Positions 11,117 through 23,010 of a stretch of DNA of 64,000 nt are shown here, in pieces. Each line of letters starts with the position of its first letter. The stretch's first letter is position 1. This stretch comes from Niebla homalea (lineage: Eukaryota > Ascomycota > Lecanoromycetes > Lecanorales > Ramalinaceae), in assembly GCA_019925105.1 (NCBI GenBank), contig JAHGAU010000010.1:744001-808000 (forward strand). The letters run 5' to 3'. A model generated the notes under the pieces. That model was not told the DNA's origin and did no database searches. It was given only the letters and a program-made list of their open reading frames with translations. The translations under genes and the position numbers were made by a program.

Positions 11117-11327
11117 TATTAAGCCAGACGTATGCTTAAAGCTTGAGGGTAGTATGGTAATATGAAATGTATATATAGCCTTAATAAATGGTATATTTAA
11201 TAAGTAAATTAATTATTAAAGAAATAGAAGGAAAAGTGGGAAGGATAAGTATTAAGTATTCCTATAGCCTAGTTACGCTAAGGTTATAAGGTAAATATTA
11301 ACCTTTATATTATTTCCTACTATAATA
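11117..11327 (-). repeat. Gypsy LTR (coding-sense 3' LTR)
   Basis: Outer end TATTAAGCCAGACGTATG, inner end CCTACTATAATA. The outermost ~45 bp keep normal composition while the inner end is RIP-mutated. In the coding sense it is preceded by AAGGAAAAAAGGTAT, a plausible polypurine tract (11328-11342). Confidence 0.9.
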
Positions 11328-13650
11328 ATACCTTTTTTCCTTAATACTTTATCCTTAAAGCTATAGTTCTTAATTATAACCTTAAAATAACTTATTAAAA
11401 ACCTTTAAAAAACCCAATAAGAAAAAAAAGGAAAAAAGTCTATAGGTTTTATAGTACGGGTATATAATGTATTCGCTTAATTCTTAACGTTAATAATATT
11501 AATATTACCCGGTAAAAGTCTTTATATTTATGAATAAGAATACTTTAAACTTATAATAATATATATACTCTTTTAAACGCGTATTTTACTTTTTTTACCG
11601 TATAATAATATTTAAGTTATAACCGATTTACGTTTAAGTTATATAATTATATTAAAATTATTTATTAATAATTTCTTTTAACCCGCTTAACTTCCGGTTA
11701 AGTTATTTTTATAATTATTAAATAAATTATTTATGAGGTTTATTTATACTGTATAAATAACGCTTAATAAAAAGTATTATTTATAATATATTTATTATTT
11801 TTGTAAGTTTTTATATAAGTTATATAATATTAAGGTTAATAAAAAAGGGTTTAAATTAATAAAGTATTCCCGTTATTTAGTTAAAAAGGTATTATATAAG
11901 ACTATATATCTTTAATTTTATTATTTTTACGTAATATAATTATTACGTAAATTAAACGTATATTTAAATTTTACTTAAGTTAAACGTTTAAATAAATCGT
12001 ATATTTTTACATTACTATTAATTTACTTTAATATTTAAAGAAAATAAAAAGTTATATAAGAATATATAAATAAATTTTATTAAATATTATATAAAGTTCT
12101 TACGTTTTTTAATCGTTATAAAATTAAAGTTTTTTAATAAAGTATTATTAAAATATTAATATTAATTAAATATAAACGTAATATAATTATTAATACCGGT
12201 TATACGGCTTTTATACTTAAGTAATTAATTAACTTAGGTCGCTTTATCATAAATATATCCTTATTATAGCTTATATATTATTAATTATATTATAATTTAA
12301 ATTTAATTTACTTTAATTTCCGGATCTTAATATAAAATTTAAGTAATTAATATATAAGAATCCCTTCTTTAAACGTAACTTATCTATTATAAACGTTAAT
12401 AAGTCATTTATATAATATACTTTTATTTTATTAATACTTTATCCGTTTTTAATGTTTATTCTATAAATTTTACGTTTATTAATTAATTCTAAGTTTTCTT
12501 TAATATTTTCCGTTATTCTTCCGGTAAGTTTATTATAGCCTGATTTCCCTATATTACGTTGGACCCCTTATAGCCTTTTAACGGGTTATAAGCGTTCGTA
12601 TTTAAAAGTATTAATAAGCCTTTAATTATAAACTATTTTATAAAATAATAACTTTTTAAATATATTTACTCCGTATTATATAATATTATAAGCTACTTAA
12701 TTAATTAAGGTACGTTTTTACCGTAAAAAGATTATAAGTTTAAATACTGGTTCTTATATAAGGTTTAAATAGGTAATAAGTAAATCGTAATAAGGGAGTA
12801 TAGAGGATAATAAATTTAAAGGATTATAAGTTAATAGTACTTAATATATATATATAAATAATAATATTTTTATATTTATATTAAGGCTTATCCTTATAAT
12901 AAAATTGAATATTTTATATTTAAGTTATACGTTTTATACTTTATATCGTAATTATTTATACTTTTTATTAAATATACTTTATAGCTCCTTTCTATATTTT
13001 AAATTCTTTATTAAAATTTATTTATTATAGATAATTAAAAACTTTTTTTATTTAATTTTATAATATAATTCCTTATTAATCTTATTATAATTAAATAATT
13101 TTTTAATTTTTTATTCTGGTTTATTATTGATAAAATCCGGTAATAAATAATTATTTTTAACCTTAAACCGCTTCTTATATAGTTTAAATAAAAATACGTA
13201 AAATATATTATATATCCTATAAATAAATAATAAAGTTAAGTAATACGCTTAATATTTAATTAATTTAAAAACTATAAATAAACCGATAAATTTATATAAA
13301 AGTTTTTTATTTAATCGTTTTTATTTAATATTTTTTATAAATAATATAATTATATTTTTAATTTTATATTTTTAAACTTTATATTTATAATTATAAAATT
13401 TTATTTCCGTTTCCTTAATACGTTATTAATACTTTATTATATCTTTTTAAACCGTTAATAGCTTTTTAATTCTTTTAATTATAGTTAAGATTTTTATTTT
13501 ATTTAATTCATCGTTAACCCGCTTTTAAAACGTTAAAAGGTACCTTATTAAGGCTTCCGATAAAAGCTTATTAATTATAATATTATTACTTATAGAATAA
13601 ATAAAGTTTATAATCTTTAATATTAAAGCTTAATCGTTTTAATTCTTATA
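11328..13650 (-). other. Gypsy 3' coding remainder after integrase
   Basis: This lies downstream (in coding sense) of the integrase core and upstream of the 3' LTR. A chromodomain is often found here in fungal chromoviruses. I could not make out a convincing one because of stops and frameshifts, so this is only assigned by position. Confidence 0.4.
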
Positions 13651-16279
13651 ATAATATATTTTAAGATAATACTTAAGAATTTAATTTTATTATTCCGTTT
13701 AACCATCCGTTTAAAAATAGAAAAAAATACTTAATTTACGGAGCATATATATTACGTTATATACCTTAAATTAATAAAAATTTATAAAAAGTAAACCTTA
13801 ATCGGTTACGATACCCTTGGGAGCCCTATACTCCCAGAATATATATTAAAAGAAAAGTTTAATTAATTTAAAAATAATAATCTTTTTAATTATAGGAAAT
13901 AATCTTAATTTCTTAATTAAATAATCAATTATAATTAAAATTATATTATATATATAACTTTATTATTTATTAAGTAATAAATCTATAATAAAATCTATAG
14001 TAATTTCCTAAAAAAAAAAAAACGATATTAATAAACTACTTAATTTATTATAAGGCTTATATTTAAGAACTTTAACTCTTTAATAAATATTATATAAATT
14101 AACGTATAATTTAATATCTATATTTATATTTTCTTAGATATAAGATTTATTAAGGACTTCCTTAATATAATTACTTTTAAAGTATCCTGAGGTAGGGTTA
14201 TTATAATATTATCTTAATAACTTTTCTTATATAGCCTTTTTAATAGGGATATATAAGCGCTTATTATATCTTAAAAGATTAATTAAGTTAAATGCTTATT
14301 TATTAATTCTTTTAAATATTTTACTTATAAACTTAATGCTTTTACGGTTTAAAATAAAGGTATTTTTAACTTAAAGCGTTTTAATAAGTTTTATTATAAA
14401 TTTAATTTCGGGATTATATACCGTTTTATACGTTATTATAATTTAAATAACGGTACGTAAAATAAACTATTTATAATTAATAGTCCCAATAATAAGGTTA
14501 AGCTATTCTTTAATTATATTATAAATATATATAGCTTATATACCTGTAATATTACTTTTTCTTAGAGTTTAAGGGTCTTTATACCTTATATAATATACCG
14601 ATTTTAAGTACGTTTTCTGAATAACGTTAATTATTGAATTCCGAATTATTTCCTTTGAAGGAAGAATAATTATTAATAGTTTATATACGTTATTCCTATA
14701 TTTTTATGCCGCCTTACCTTAATTAATTAAGGCTTATTCGTAGATTTTTAAGGTTTTTAAAATATAAAATTAATTAAACTTTTTATAATCGTTAACTTCT
14801 TTTATAATATAAATAATAACTTTAATATTAATATATTAATAAATACGTAATTAAATTATCGATTAAGTGTATCCGCCGGGTTAAAAATACCCGATCGGTG
14901 CTTAATAATAAAGTTAAATAAAGCTAGTTTCATTATTTATTATATTTACTTACCGTTTAAAATAATAACCCCTATAAAACCTCTTAAGTTATTATAATTA
15001 ATTAATACCCTAATTATATAAAAATTACCCTTAAGGTAATAACGTTATTATTTAAAAGTTACGATAATTACTAATAATTCCTGGTTATAAATTTTGTAAT
15101 TACGTTTTATATCCGTTATTTTATGGGATTAAAAAGTAATAAATCATTATTATTTATTTTAATATAATTAAGATAAAATACCTATAAAACCGAAGTTAAA
15201 CGTATTTATTTCGATTTTAATTTAAAGGTTTAAATTAAAATAACGTAAAATCGGGATATTAAGGAACGCCTTACGTAACTCTTTAAACGTTTATTCTGCC
15301 ATTAAAGGCCACGTAAATAAGCTATACTTTATACCCTTTATATTCCCCTTTAATAGTTTTATTAAAGGAGCCGTTTTTACGGAATAATAATAAATAAAAC
15401 GCTTAAAAAAGTTAATAAAATTAAGGAAAACCTATACGTTATAAAAAGACTTAAACTTAAATTACGATATAATTATATTTACCTTACTTTTATCCATTAT
15501 TATGCCTATAATTAATATTATAAATCCTAGAAATTTTATTTTAATAATAAAAAATTTATATTTCTTAAAACTTACAAAGAATTTAAACTTTTAAAGCCGT
15601 TTTAAAATTTATTTTATATACGTTAAATGTTTATTTTTAATATGTAAAAAAATCAGGATATTATTTAAGTATATAACGTAAAATTTATTAATAATACCGG
15701 TTAATAACTTATTAATATAAGTTTAAAAAGTTATTAATACGTTTATTAACTTAAATAGTATAATTATATACTTAAAGTAACCTAATATATCCGGAATATA
15801 GTTTTTTATTTATTATTTATTTTAATTTATATATAATAATAAGTATCTTTAAAATTAAGCTTTATAAACCTTTTTACTTTATAAAGTCGATTTAAAGTTT
15901 TATTAATTAAAAGTAAAAAATAACGATTCTTAACCGTTACCTTATTTAGCCCCTAGTAATCTACGTAAAAGCGTAAACCCCCGTCTTTCTTAAGTATAAA
16001 AAGGATTAATAAACCTATAAAAGTAATAAAATATTATATCTATCTTTTTATTAATACTTTATTTATATAAACTTAAGAAGCCGTTAACTCTGTATTAAAT
16101 AAATTATATAAAGGTCTGTACGGCGGTTTAATGATGGTTTTAATTACATAATTATATCTTATATATATAAGGAGCTTACCGGCTTTTTTTATTAAAAAAA
16201 TATCTATATATTTAGATAATTCGGCTGGTAAGGACGGTTTTTTTATAATTAAATTACGGCCCATATAACTTTCAACCAC
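13650..16279 (-). pseudogene. Gypsy pol remnant: RT, RNase H, integrase
   Basis: Minus-strand motifs in order. The pre-RT segment TIIKPPYRPLYNLFNTEL (within an intact 68-codon stretch, 16279-16073) matches PPYRPLYNLSxTEL. LVVLIKKKDGGLRLCVDYRG lies near 16015-15945. FYVIYLNNILIF (from VYLDDILIF, both Asp changed to Asn) lies near 15685-15644. The integrase core follows: EITIDFIIDL near 14008-13979, APKGIVTDQG near 13830-13798, and TDGQTE with Q codons as TAA near 13715-13694. Protease was not recognised. Many TAA/TAG stops sit where Gln or Trp is expected. The product would copy and integrate the element; it is dead here. Confidence 0.85.
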
Positions 16280-18338
16280 TCTTAAATTAATTTAATTTTT
16301 AAGTAACGGATTTATAATTATTAAGGTATATATTACCGGTTCTTTTTTTAATATTACCGTAAATATATATAATTTATTAATTTAGAAAGCTTACTTATTA
16401 ATTCCGAAGTATTACCTTTTCTTTTTAAAGTTTAATTTAAATCTTAAATTAATTAAACCTAGTATCCTTAAGGTTATCGGCAGACCTTATTTATTTATTA
16501 TATATATAATAATTTTTATTATTCCCGGTTACTTTTAATTATTATATATATAAAGCTTTAATAAATAAATACCGTAATAAAATATATTATTATTATTTAT
16601 TTAAATAGGCTTTAATAAGGCTACGTTTTAAATATAAAGTAAATACTTTTTTATTATAAAGTTTTAATTAATTATATTAATTTTTATCCTTATATTAAAA
16701 TAAATTTTTATACTTTTTTTCTTAATATTATTAAGGAATATTTAACCCTTATTAATAATAGTTTTTTCCAAGATTAATAATTACGGCCCCCGTATTCCGA
16801 TAGAGCTTTTATTATAAAATTAACGTTTCCTGAACTATTTTCCCTTTTTATATATAAAGCGGATCCAATAGTCTTCCGTTTTTTTTTAAATAACAGATAG
16901 CTTAATTTCTTATACCTTTTTATTTAATAATAATAATATATTATATCGGAAAGGTCCGTTTATTAACCCTATAAAAAGCCTTAATTTAATAGTTAACTTA
17001 TAAAGAGTTTAAATTCCTTCCTTAAAGACTTATTCTTAATAGTTTTTTCTTTATTTTTCTTTTATAAAGAATAAGTAATTATATTATTAAATTTAAAACG
17101 ATTTATATACGTAATAATTTTATTACGTATAAAGGGAACCCCGTTTAATATTTATATTATTATATAATATAATTACTTTTTAAGCTTATAGAATAAATAA
17201 ATAATTTATTATTTTTCTATATACTTTAAGAGTTAACTTTCTAGAAATATTATTTATATATTAAAGCTATAAATTAACTGTTTTTTATTTTATTTTAAAC
17301 CTATATATTAAAGCCAGACTTCTATCTTTTTATTAATAAGGTTTAATATTAAGGAACCTAAGAATTTAATAAATCCTTTTTAAATTAATATAGAATCGGG
17401 TTTAAATTTACGCTTATAATATACTTATAAGCCTTTAATCTTACCTTTTAAGGAAAGTAAAGCTTATATAATACGGACGTAATCCATATTATAATTAAAA
17501 TTTAAAAAGAAAGCCGTAAAAGCGTTTTTAATTTACTTTTAAAACTCCTTAATACTTTTATTTTTATACTTAGGAAGTATAAAAACCTTAATATAATTAT
17601 AGGATTTTTTCTTTAGACTCTTAATGTAAGTTTCGTTTATAATTCGTTTATAACTATTTAACGATACGGATTTATAATTAATAATAATTAAATAAAGCGT
17701 TTTAATCCGTATTATACGGTTTAATAGCAATTTACGTATACTTTAAGAGTTTATAAAATAAATTTTTAATATTTATTTATCTAAATAAATAAGCCGTTTA
17801 TAAAGCTTTACTTTATAAAGTTTAGCTTAATAAATTATTTTATTTAGCTTTTTTTTTTTTCTATATAATAATAATATAAAGGCTTTATTTTTCCTTATTA
17901 TAATATACGTTTATAAAGGATATTTATTCTAAAGGAAAGAAGTCTTATTCCGGGGGAGTAGGTACGACGGACTTAAATCGTTATCTTTAACGTTCTTATT
18001 TTTAAGGAGGGTTTAATACGGATTTAAATTGTATCCGTTTTTACTTATAAAGAAGAAATATAACGGATTTAAATTAGGATATTTAGTGTTAATTTTTACC
18101 GTTAACGGTTACGGATTCCGATTCAGATAAGGATTTAAAAAAGATTTCTTAAATCCAAAAAATAAAAAATATAATATTTTCCTTTTTAAGTTAAATTCTT
18201 TGGTATAAAGTATTAGGATTTATTATACCGATAAATATAGCCTAAGTATAAAAAGTATATGGTTCTTTCCCTTTTTAATTACGTACGTAATTTAGTATTT
18301 TAAATTATTCCCTTTAAAAAAATTGGTAATAATTAGAA
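16280..18338 (-). pseudogene. Gypsy gag/protease region, degraded
   Basis: By position between the coding-sense 5' LTR and RT, this should hold gag and protease. The only sizeable open stretch (17730-17539, 63 codons, rich in Lys, Ile and Tyr) has no motif I recognise. No intact CCHC knuckle or DTG protease motif was seen. The assignment rests on element structure only. Confidence 0.5.
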
Positions 18339-18549
18339 TATTAAGTTAAACGTATATTTAAAGCTTAAGGGTAATATAATAATATAAAATATATATATAG
18401 CCTTAATAAATAATATATTTAATAAATAAATTAATTATTAAAGAAGTAGAAGGAAAAATAGGAAGGATAAATATTAAGTATTCCTATGGCCCAGCTACGC
18501 TAGGGTCACGAGGTAAGCACTAACCCCTATGTTGTTTCCTACCATAACA
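18339..18549 (-). repeat. Gypsy LTR (coding-sense 5' LTR)
   Basis: A direct repeat of 11117-11327. Here the last ~70 bp (18480-18549, CCTATGGCCCAGCTACGC to CCATAACA) keep normal composition, while the first part, facing the interior, is RIP-mutated. Every difference from the partner I compared in the outer 65 bp is C-to-T or G-to-A. Confidence 0.9.
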
Positions 18550-18554
18550 AAGGA

Positions 18555-20730
18555 GCTTATTTAAATATTATAGAAAGTCTAGAATTAATATTTAAAAGTA
18601 ATTAACGGTACTTATAAAATAACCCTTATTTCAGTATTAAAGTTTAAGGTCTTTATATTATTAATTAAAATCTTATTAAATTAAATAATCGCTTAAATAA
18701 GGTTAAAGAAATATATATATTTAATTACGATAATAAGAAACGGGCGGATCCATTAGAATCTTAATAAGCCTTAAGTTAAAAAGAATAAATTAAAAAAATT
18801 TATCCTTTTTTTTATTAAGATAAAGTAGGAATAAGTTAAAAGGAAAGTTAATTTTACCGGTATTCCTGAGGTTAATTTAAATATATATAAATTCCTATTA
18901 AACGTAAAAAAAACCGAAATTAAGGGGATTACAAGAACGAAAATTATAACGATTATTTTATAAATTACGATAAAGTAAATTAAACGTTAATAAAAATATA
19001 AGGACTTTATATTTTAAGGTTATTATTATTTAGTTTTTAATAATAAAAAGATTATTAATAATTATTTCCGTTATTATAATATTATAAAAAGAAGTAATAA
19101 CGTATTAACGATTTAATTCCAAACGGATAAAAACGGTTTAATTTATTTCTTATTTATTATATATACCGGAAATTGGATAAACGCTGGATAGAAATATAAA
19201 TAAAAAAAGTAAAACGCTATATACGTTTTTATCTTTTATTCTTTATTTATAAAAATTAAATTAAAACTTATCGTAAAAGTTAATACTTATAATTACCGTT
19301 AAATATTATTTATAAAATAAGGTATTTAAGTAATTATTAAGTTTATAATATTTACCGGATTATTATTATAGTTTAACTTCGTTATAAAGATAAATAAAGT
19401 TATTAAAGATCTTCCGGAAAAGGCCCGTTATTAATTAAAGAAAAAAAGGAGAAACAGAAACCGATTACGTTAATTATATAAATTAGAAAGCATTTTTTAT
19501 AGCCGTAAAAATATAATAATAAACGTTTATTAAAAGTTTTTAAAGGAATTAACGGCGATAATAAAATAAAAAAGGTATATATTAAACGCGTAAATATTAA
19601 TAAAATAAAATTTATTAAAATAAAATAAGAATAAACTAAAAAAGAAGTTAATTTTACTAATATCCCGGAGGTTAATTTAAACATATATAAACTCCCGTTA
19701 AGCGTAAGAAAAACCGAGATTAAAAAAATTTAAAAAGTAAAAGCTATAATAATTATTTTATAAATTATAATAAAATAAATTAAGTATTAATAAAAGTATA
19801 AAGATTTTATATTTTAAGGTTATTATTACTTAACTTTTAATAATAAAAAGATTATTAATAAGTATTTCCGTTATTATAATATTATAAGGAAGAATAATAA
19901 CGTATTAACGATTTAACTCCGGATAAATAAAAATAATTTAATTTACTTCTTATTTATTATATATACCGGAGGTTGGATAAACGCCGGATATAAGTATAAA
20001 TAAAAAAAATAAAACGGTATATACTTTTTATTTTTTATTTTTTATTTACGGAAATTAAATTAAGATTTATTATAAAAGTTAATATTTATAATTACCGTTA
20101 AATATTATTTACGAAGTAAGGTATCCGGGTAACTATTAAGTTTATAATATTTACCGGATTATTATTATAATTTAACTTTATTATAAAAATAAATAAAATC
20201 ATTAAAAACCTTACGGAAAAGGCTTATTATTAATTAAAGAAGAAAAAGAGAAGCGGAAACCGGTTACGTTAATTATATAAATTAAAAAGCATTTTCTATA
20301 GCTATAAGAATATAATAATAAACGTTTATTAAAAGTCTTTAAAAGAATTAACGGCGATAATAATATAAGAAAAATATATATTAAATACGTAAATATTAAT
20401 AAAGATATTTAAAGGCATTATATAAAATTAAGGTAATATAAATATATAAAGGAGCGGAAAAACAATAAGCTTAAAAGTAGCCTTTATAAGGATATAATTA
20501 TAATATTATGGATTTTCTTAAAAGAGTTAAAATATAAAAAGTATATAAATAAATTATTACTCTTTAAACGGCCATTAATATCTTTTACCTTAAGGGATAA
20601 AGGGTAAAAGCCTGGTAAACGCCGGTTTTTACCTTAACGTTATAAATATCAGGTTTTTACGGTTATTAGTAAAATTAAAAGGCCGCGTATTAAGGAACGC
20701 CGGAATTAACTTAACTAGATCCGTAATATA
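18555..20730 (+). pseudogene. LINE copy A ORF2 C-terminal part, duplicated
   Basis: Continues the LINE from the Gypsy insertion site. The C-terminal part of ORF2 in this family usually carries RNase H; I see no motif clear enough to mark it. It contains an 800 bp tandem duplication not present in copies B and C. The final ~50 bp (GGCCGCGTATTAAGGAACGC to GATCCGTAATAT) are nearly identical in A, B and C. A 93-codon minus-strand open frame (19684-19403) is antisense shadow. Confidence 0.65.
18822..20420 (+). repeat. 800 bp tandem duplication inside LINE A
   Basis: Two consecutive units with offset 800 bp. For example AGTTAATTTTAC occurs at 18846 and 19646, each followed by matching sequence through the GCATTTT...ATATAATAATAAACG block (19490s and 20290s). 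Units are about 18822-19620 and 19622-20420. Both are RIP-mutated with independent C/T and G/A differences. Confidence 0.85.
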
Positions 20731-20753
20731 AATCAATCAATCAATCAATCAAT
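20731..20753 (+). repeat. (AATC)n tail of LINE A
   Basis: Five-plus AATC units directly after GATCCGTAATATA. Tails of the same type end copies B and C, and a decayed one ends the SINE-like insertion at 1338. Confidence 0.9.
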
Positions 20754-21263
20754 AATAACCTTGTTTTATTTACTCTTTTTATTTATTACCGTTATCTACT
20801 TATTACTTTTACCTATTACTTTACCCCTTACCACCGTTACTACTTATTACCTCACTTACCACCCGCACTTACACCGGCACTTGCCCCTGTACTTGCCTTA
20901 GTAGCTGCACCTGCACTTTTACTTATTACCACCCTTACCACTCATCACCCTCACTCACCACCCTCACCCTCACTCACCACCCTCACTCACCACCCTCACC
21001 CTCACTCACCACCCTCACTTACCACCCTCACCCCCTCACCACCACCCTCACTCACCACCCTCACTTACCACCCTCACCCTCACCCTCACCCTTACCCTTA
21101 CCCTCACCCGCATCCATACCTATACCCTCACCTGGACCCTTACCTACACCCTCACCTGCACCCTTACCCTCACCCTACCTGCACCCTTACCCTCACCCTA
21201 CCTGCACCCTTACCCTCACCCTTACCTGCACCCTTACCCTCAGCAAACCCTTCAGCAAGAGGT

Positions 21264-21347
21264 GACGCCTGATGCCTATATGCCCTTACCGCAACAGGCC
21301 CAAAGACACCGTGATTTGGATGGAGAACCTAAGAGCTAAGCAAGGCC
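21264..21347 (+). repeat. 84 bp unique-sequence unit, copy 1
   Basis: GACGCCTGATGCCTATATGC through GAACCTAAGAGCTAAGCAAG, a non-simple sequence embedded in the CACCCT island. The same unit recurs at 22483-22566 with about nine differences. It is not recognised as part of any gene. Confidence 0.85.
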
Positions 21348-21380
21348 TCCTTATACCTGATGTAAGGCCCCATCCTCATT

Positions 21381-21520
21381 CACCCTTATCACCCTCATCA
21401 CCCTCATCACCCTCATCACCCTCATCACCCTCATCACCCTCATCACCCTCATCACCCTCATCACCCTCATCACCCTCATCACCCTCATCACCCTCATCAC
21501 CCTCATCACCCTCATCACCC
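21381..21520 (+). repeat. 9-bp (CACCCTCAT)n array
   Basis: About 15 nearly perfect units. The near identity suggests recent slippage, in contrast with the irregular surrounding words. Confidence 0.9.
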
Positions 21521-22482
21521 TTACCCTCACTCTCACCCTCACCCTCACCTGCACTACCACCCTTACCTACCTCACTATTACCATTACCATCACCATCGCC
21601 CTCACCATCACCCTTACCATCACCCTTACCATCACCCTCACTATCACCCTCACCATCACTATTACCCTCACCCTCACCTTTATTATCACCTGCACCTTAC
21701 CACCCTCACCTGCACCCTCACCGTCACCATCACCCTTACACTCACCCTCCCCCTCCTCACCCTTACCCTTACCATCACCATCACCCACAACTTCACCCTC
21801 AACATCACCATCACCCTTACCACCACCATCATCTTCATCACCCTTACCACCCTCACTTGCACCCTCACCTGCACCCTCACTTACCACCCTCACCACCCTC
21901 ACCTGCACCCTCACTTACCACCCTCACCACCCTCACCTGCACCCTCACTTACCACCTTCACCACCCTCACCTGCACCCTCACTTGCACCCTCACCTGCAC
22001 CCTCACTTACCACCCTTACCACCCTCACTTACACCTTCACTTGCACCTTCACTTGCACCCTTACCACCCTCACTTACACCCTCACTTACCACCCTCACCA
22101 CCCTCACTTGCACCCTCACTTACCACCCTCACCACCCTCACTTGCACCCTCACTTACCACCCTCACCACCCTCACTTGCACCCTCACTTACCACCCTCAC
22201 CACCCTCACTTGCACCCTTACCACCCTTACTTGCACCCTTACTTGCACCCTCACTTACCACCCTCACCCACCCTCACTTACACCCTTACTTATCACCCTT
22301 ACCAGCCTCACTTGCACCCTTACTTATCACCTTCACCACCCTTACCCTCACCCTCACTTGCGCTATCACCTTTACCACCACCCTTACCTACTGCACCCTC
22401 ACCTACTGCACCCTCACCTACTGCACCCTCACCTACTACAAGCCCTTTACTAAACCCTTCACCAGGCTCTTCACTATGATGC

Positions 22483-22566
22483 GACGCCTAATGCCTGCAT
22501 GCCTTTACCGCAACAGGCCGAAAAACACCGTAATTTAGATGGAGAACCTAAGAGGTAAGCAAGGCC
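22483..22566 (+). repeat. 84 bp unique-sequence unit, copy 2
   Basis: A direct repeat of 21264-21347, 1219 bp downstream. The copies suggest the simple-repeat block between them and the unit were amplified together as a larger tandem repeat. Confidence 0.85.
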
Positions 22567-22589
22567 CTTTACCTGCACGCTTACCACAC

Positions 22590-22736
22590 CCTTAGCAAAC
22601 CCTTTACTAAGCCCTTTACCAGGCCCTTTATTAAGCCCCTTGCCAAGCCCTTTACCAGACCCTTTACCAAGCCCTTTACCAAGCCCTTTACCAGGCCCTT
22701 TACCAGGCCCTTTATTAGGCCCCTTAATAAACCCTT
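22590..22736 (+). repeat. 12-bp CCCTTTACCARG array
   Basis: Around a dozen units of GCCCTTTACCAG or GCCCTTTACCAA, some as GCCCTTTATTAG, running to the end of the C-rich island. Confidence 0.85.
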
Positions 22737-22799
22737 TAAAAAATAGATATATAGATAGATAAGAAATGAATTAAGAATTCTTTATTACCTTAAAGCCCC

Positions 22800-23010
22800 C
22801 CCTAAGCAGCCCCAAAAGCGGATACCCCCTTTAAATCTCAAAATGGTGTTAAAAGGGTGTTAAAAGGGTAGTAAAATGATTATTTTTCCAAAAGGCTTTT
22901 TTGAAAAAAAGGCTTAAAATCTCAAAGTTTGATCAATGAGAACGGCATTTTGAGAATTAAATCATTTTGACACCCTTTTAACACCCTTTTGGACCTTTGG
23001 TGGAAACCGG
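22800..23010. mobile_element. Hairpin/MITE-like inverted repeat
   Basis: A 32 bp arm at 22849-22880 (core AAAAGGGTGTTAAAAGGGT) is matched in inverted orientation at 22961-22992 (27 of 32 positions), 80 bp apart. Composition is normal. No transposase and no certain target duplication were found, so MITE is a guess from shape. Confidence 0.5.

Larger units (their letters stand above)
11117..18549 (-). mobile_element. Ty3/Gypsy element inserted in LINE A
   Basis: A complete 7433 bp element. The 211 bp LTRs lie at 11117-11327 and 18339-18549, with a 5 bp target duplication, AAGGA, at 11112-11116 and 18550-18554. Copies B and C of the LINE run uninterrupted across this site, confirming the insertion. 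Coding sense is the minus strand, with gag toward 18300, RT near 16000-15600 and integrase near 14300-13690. That order (RT before integrase) defines Ty3/Gypsy. The element is RIP-mutated, but the outer edges of both LTRs are much less so. Confidence 0.92.
6642..20751 (+). mobile_element. Tad1-like LINE, copy A (interrupted by Gypsy)
   Basis: The same family as copies B (30383-36189) and C (41785-47586). The conserved 5' end, GAAATGGCGATGAACAAAGG, starts near 6674. An (AATC)n tail ends at 20751-20753. A 13 bp duplication with one mismatch (ATAATAACATTGT at 6629-6641, ATAATAACCTTGT at 20752-20764) brackets it, leaving about 32 extra bases ahead of the family 5' end. A 7433 bp Gypsy sits at 11117-18549. 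Without it the LINE is about 6.67 kb, roughly 870 bp longer than B and C; about 800 bp of this is a tandem duplication near the 3' end. All coding sequence is destroyed by RIP-type changes. Confidence 0.85.
20756..22736. repeat. C-rich simple-sequence island (CACCCT-type satellite)
   Basis: About 2 kb free of RIP with strong strand asymmetry: the plus strand is built of CACCCTCAC, TTACCACCCTCAC, CACTTGCACCCTCAC and related words; the minus strand is G-rich. Sub-arrays: a 9-bp CACCCTCAT array at 21381-21520, a ~34-bp higher-order unit (two TTGCACCC/TTACCACCC alternations) around 22095-22215, and 12-bp CCCTTTACCAGG units at 22590-22736. The long open frames here (for example 21272-22453, repeats of Ser-Pro and His-Pro) exist because the repeat lacks stops in several frames; I do not regard them as genes. 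Confidence 0.85.

Noticed and set aside
17539..17730. 63-codon minus-strand open frame as a free small gene
   Set aside because: Sits in the gag position of the Gypsy element and is best read as a surviving piece of it.
19403..19684. 93-codon minus-strand open frame, hydrophobic
   Set aside because: Antisense of LINE A ORF2 within the tandem duplication. The apparent membrane character comes from reversed AT-rich codons, and the second unit does not conserve it.
20731..20753. AATC repeats as a CRISPR or ordinary microsatellite
   Set aside because: They occur only at LINE 3' ends directly before a TSD, so they are LINE tails; no spacers are present.
21272..22453. 393-codon plus-strand open frame (Ser-Pro and His-Pro repeats), with other overlapping frames in both strands
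   Set aside because: The frame is open only because the CACCCT-type repeat lacks stops. Several frames on both strands are open at once, and no domain or conserved start is present.
20756..22736. Telomere repeat
   Set aside because: The words are CACCCTCAC and CACCCTCAT rather than CCCTAA, and transposon sequence continues on both sides.
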